This document shows, piece after piece, positions 60,687-64,000 of a stretch of DNA of 64,000 nucleotides. The notes beneath the pieces are model-generated. The model did no database searches and was not told where the DNA came from. It saw nothing but the letters and a program-made list of their open reading frames with translations. How positions within the stretch are numbered: the stretch's first letter is position 1; the number at the start of each line of letters is the position of its first letter. The position numbers and the translations under genes were made by a program. This DNA is from Sulfurimonas sp. (lineage in GTDB: Bacteria > Campylobacterota > Campylobacteria > Campylobacterales > Sulfurimonadaceae): assembly GCA_021648465.1 (NCBI GenBank), contig JAKISR010000004.1, positions 1 to 64,000 on the forward strand. The letters are read 5' to 3'.

Positions 60687-63240
60687 AGTTCATGAGATTG
60701 CAAAAGAGTTAGGAATAACTTCCAAAGATGTAGTAAAAAAAGCTTCAGATGCAGGTATTGAAGTAAAGTCAGCAAATAGTTCAGTAACAATGCAAGAAGC
60801 TGATACTCTCATGAACTATATTATGAACGGTAAGGTTGCACCAGCAGTACAGCCAGAAATTAAAGAACAAACAAAAGTAAAAAATGATACTCTAAAAATT
60901 GATGAAGTAAAAAAAGAATTTTCTAAAGTTGAAAGTGTAGAAACTTTCAAAGAAACAGAAGATAAAAATAAAAAAGAAGAATCAAGTAGTATTTCAAAAA
61001 TAGCAAAAGAACCTAAAAAAGGTGAGTATTTAAAAGTTGTTCAACCAGCAAGAGCTATAATTAAAAAAACTGGTCTTAAGATAGTAAAAAAGAAAAGACC
61101 TAAAGTTGATGATACTTATGCTACTCCAATAGCTAAAACAATATCGGTATCTTCGTATGGTAAAATGAGCATAGAGGCTCTTGAAGAACTTACACAAAAG
61201 AAAAGAACAAAACAATTAGCAACTACAGCAAAAAAACAAGATCACGGAAGAAAAATAGATATTTTTAGTGGTTCAATGGTTGAAGTATCAATGGATATGG
61301 ATAATCAAGTTGTTTTACTTGATTTAAATTCTACTGAACGTAAAGAGATGCTACCAGAGCAACCAAGAAAGCCAAAAACACCTAAACCAGCTGGAAGAAA
61401 TGCAAATAAAAAATCAGCACCTAGAGGTAGAAAAGTTTCTCGTGATAAAAGAAAAAAATATGATAAAAATAAACCAGAAGATGTTGTAATAACTCATGTT
61501 GAAATTCCTGAGGATATTCGTGTTTATGAGTTTGCTGAAAAACTAAACCGTCCAATGTCTGATATTATTAAAGTTCTTTTTGACCTTGGCATGATGATGA
61601 CTAAAAATGATTTTTTAGGAAATGATGAGATAGAGATTTTATCAGAAGAGTTTGGCGTAGAAGTAACTATTATAGATCCAAAAGATGAATTTACTCATGC
61701 TGAAAAAAATATAGAAGAAGATCCTGATGCAACACAGAGACCTCCCGTTATTACAATTATGGGGCATGTTGACCATGGTAAAACATCACTTCTTGATGCG
61801 ATAAGAAACGCTAAAGTTACTGAGGGAGAGGCTGGCGGAATCACGCAGCATATTGGTGCGTATACAGTTAAACAAAATGGTAAAGCTATCACTTTCTTAG
61901 ATACACCAGGTCACGCAGCATTTTCACATATGCGTCGACGTGGTACAGATATTACGGATATTATTGTTATTGTTGTTGCGGCTGATGATGGTGTTAAGCC
62001 TCAAACTTTAGAAGTTATAAAACTTGCAAAAGATTCAGGTGTTCCAGTTATAGTGGCATTAAATAAAATGGATAAAGAGACAGCTCAGCCAGACCTAGTA
62101 AAAGGTCAAATGGCAGAGCATGGTATGAACCCTGTTGATTGGGGTGGAGACGTAGAATTTATTCCTGTTTCTGCAAAAAGTGGTTTAGGTATTAATGATT
62201 TACTCGAAAATATCTTACTTACAGCTGATGTTTTAGATCTTAAAGCAAATGTAAATGTAATGGCTAGAGCTAGCGTTGTTGAATCTTCACTTGAAAAAGG
62301 TCGTGGGCCAGTAGCTACTGTAATTGTTCAAAATGGAACATTAAAGATTGGTGATTATGTTGTATGTGGTAGTGCTCATGGTCGTATTAAAACTTTAATT
62401 GATGAAAATAATAAACAGATTAAATTTTTATTACCAAGTCATACAGCTCAAATAGCAGGGCTTAGTGAAGTTCCAGCTTCTGGTGAAGTTATGATGGTTA
62501 TGAATAATGATAAAGAAGCTAAAGAGTACGCTCTTAAAAGACATGAATATGATAGACATAAAGAGCTTTCTCACTCTAAAAAATCAACTTTAGAAGATAT
62601 GACTTCAATGATAGCAGAGGGTAAACTTAAATCTCTTAAAATTGTTCTTAAAGCAGATGTTCATGGCTCACTAGAAGCTCTTAAATCCTCACTTAATGAA
62701 CTTAGAAATGAAGAGGTAAAAGTTAATGTTATCTCTACTGGCGTTGGTGGAATTACGGAAAATGATGTTGAGTTGGCAAGCGCAAGTGAAAACTGTGTAC
62801 TTCTTGGCTTTAATATCCGTCCAACAGGTAGTGTAAAAGCATTAGCTAAACAGAGAAATCTTGAGATCAGAAACTATTCTATTATTTATCAATTACTTGA
62901 TGATGTTACAGGCATGTTAACTGGTATGATGGCTCCAAAATATAATGAAGAAAACACTGGTCAAGCAGATGTTAAAGACACTTTTAAAACACCAAAAGGT
63001 ATGATTGCTGGTTGTATTGTTGTTGATGGTAGACTTATTCGTGGTGGACTTGTTCGTGTTATTCGTGAAGGTGTTGTTATTCATGAAGGTGAACTCACTT
63101 CGCTTAAACGTTTCAAAGATGATGTTGAAGAAATTGGTAATGGTTATGAGTGTGGTGTTGGGATTAAAGGCTATGATGATATTATAGTTGGCGATGTAAT
63201 AGAAACATTCAAAAGAGTTGAACAAAAAGTATCACTATAG
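60670..63240 (+). CDS. infB: Translation initiation factor IF-2
   Basis: A protein of 856 residues: N-terminal IF2N domain ([28 protein letters not shown]), a lysine-rich linker, a second IF2N, then the G domain with [20 protein letters not shown] and NKMD, and the C-terminal initiator-tRNA domains. It brings initiator tRNA to the ribosome. The gene order ylxR-infB-rbfA-rimP is a known translation cluster. Confidence 0.98.
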   Translation: [856 protein letters not shown]

Positions 63241-63313
63241 TGGCAGTGACACAGTGTCCTCACAACCACCTAAAGCTGCAAAAGCTTGCTTTTTAAGATA
63301 GGAATTTTAGATT

Positions 63314-63664
63314 ATGAATGAAGCTGAAATAAAACTCAAAAGAACCGAATCACTTCTTTTGGAATTGATTCCAGAAGCTCTTAGTAGCTTAAATGATAAA
63401 AGATTACATGAAATTGATATACTTGAAGTTAAATGTTCTCGCGGAAGAAGTGACGCAAAGGTTTATCTTAATCCATCTTCATTAACTGAACAAGAAAAAA
63501 GAGATTCCCTTAAACTACTTAGAAAAGCTAGACCTATTGTAGAGACTTTTTGCCTTAAAGATCAAGGTTGGTATCGTTGCCCAAAATTAACATTTGAATT
63601 TGATGAACAGCTAAAAAAATCTCAAGACATTGAAGCACTATTTAAAAAAATCGCTAAGGATTAA
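63314..63664 (+). CDS. rbfA: Ribosome-binding factor A
   Basis: A protein of 116 residues of the RbfA KH-fold family, which helps mature the 30S subunit. Position between infB and rimP supports the call. The 73-bp gap before it holds a small palindrome (63248-63258) without a clear terminator. Confidence 0.88.
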   Translation: MNEAEIKLKRTESLLLELIPEALSSLNDKRLHEIDILEVKCSRGRSDAKVYLNPSSLTEQEKRDSLKLLRKARPIVETFCLKDQGWYRCPKLTFEFDEQLKKSQDIEALFKKIAKD

Positions 63665-63666
63665 AA

Positions 63667-64000
63667 ATGAGCCTAGAAAGTGATATAAACGCAATAGTAA
63701 AATCAGTTGAATTAGAGCTGTATGATACATCTATTGTAAATGAAGGTGAAGAAACTATCTATAGAGTTAGTGTTTTATCAACTGATATCAAAGATGGAAA
63801 AAGAGCTAGTATAAGTCTTGACTCTTGTGTTGAATTAACTCACTTAATCTCTCCTCTTTTAGATGTTACATCTCCCGTTTCTGGTGACTATAGACTTGAA
63901 GTTGGTTCTCCTGGAATAGAGAGAAAATTAACCACTATAAAACAATTTGCTTTATCTGTTGGTGAAAAAGTTTCTTTACATTTAAAAGCTGTTGAAAAGA
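63667..64000 (+). CDS. rimP: Ribosome maturation factor RimP, 5' part
   Basis: The frame opens with ATG at 63667, two bases after rbfA, and runs off the window after 111 codons. Recognisable stretches are CVELTHLISPLLD and YRLEVGSPGIERKL, the hallmark of RimP (30S maturation). Confidence 0.93.
   Translation, partial: MSLESDINAIVKSVELELYDTSIVNEGEETIYRVSVLSTDIKDGKRASISLDSCVELTHLISPLLDVTSPVSGDYRLEVGSPGIERKLTTIKQFALSVGEKVSLHLKAVEK

Noticed and set aside
63248..63258. GACACAGTGTC palindrome after infB as an operator
   Set aside because: It is short, with no regulator site known to me, and it lies inside a translation-gene cluster that is usually co-transcribed.

Overview
The window is AT-rich, densely coded DNA from a free-living, autotrophic member of the Campylobacterota (Epsilonproteobacteria), most like Sulfurimonas. 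Three things point there. The block gyrA-flgP-flgQ-flgR-asd has the same order as in Campylobacter jejuni. The nitrite ammonification operon has the order nrfH-nrfA-nrfI-nrfJ known from Wolinella succinogenes. The flagellar regulator FlgR lacks a DNA-binding domain, as in Helicobacter. No rRNA operon, CRISPR array, prophage or intact insertion sequence is visible.

Layout. 1-2.8 kb: the tail of an RND efflux pump, a small membrane protein, and a membrane flavocytochrome-type reductase followed by a monohaem cytochrome c. 2.8-11.2 kb (minus strand): a small inverted-repeat element, a COG0731 radical SAM enzyme, hemE, yqhA, asd, flgR, flgQ, flgP and gyrA. 11.2-22.5 kb: a nitrogen and inorganic-carbon island. 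It holds two nearly identical glnB genes, each preceded by a decayed 3' end of amtB; the minus-strand run amtB-nrfH-nrfA-nrfI-nrfJ; a bicarbonate transporter SbtA with its P-II-like partner SbtB and a small protein resembling an iota-class carbonic anhydrase; and a second, different Amt transporter. 22.5-29.4 kb: TonB, a free-standing NIT-domain protein, tRNA-Glu and tRNA-Lys, two lipoproteins (CsgG-like and LPP20-like), and a two-piece energy-taxis receptor (PAS protein plus NIT-domain chemoreceptor). 29.5-35.9 kb: a MoxR/Bat (aerotolerance-type) operon. 36-39 kb: tyrA and bamA. 39.1-47.2 kb (minus): a type IV pilus/type II secretion-like cluster with secretin, ATPase, platform protein and three pseudopilins. 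47.2-52.7 kb (minus): ppx/gppA, ferredoxin, a two-component system, folB, plsY and a small cytochrome c. 52.8-64 kb (plus): nadA, nadC, flhB, a DHH phosphoesterase, an M23 peptidase, lpxC, tsaB, thrB, ylxR, infB, rbfA and the start of rimP.

How the genes fit together. NrfHA reduces nitrite to ammonium, NrfI attaches the special CXXCK haem of NrfA, and AmtB is encoded 32 bp upstream, so the run looks like one nitrite-to-ammonium-to-uptake unit under P-II control. Beside it, SbtA/SbtB and the iota-CA-like protein form a compact candidate inorganic-carbon uptake cassette, placed between P-II and Amt genes. This cassette is the strongest candidate for a little-described system in the window. The repeated amtB remnants next to near-identical glnB copies show that the island has been shaped by duplication and decay.
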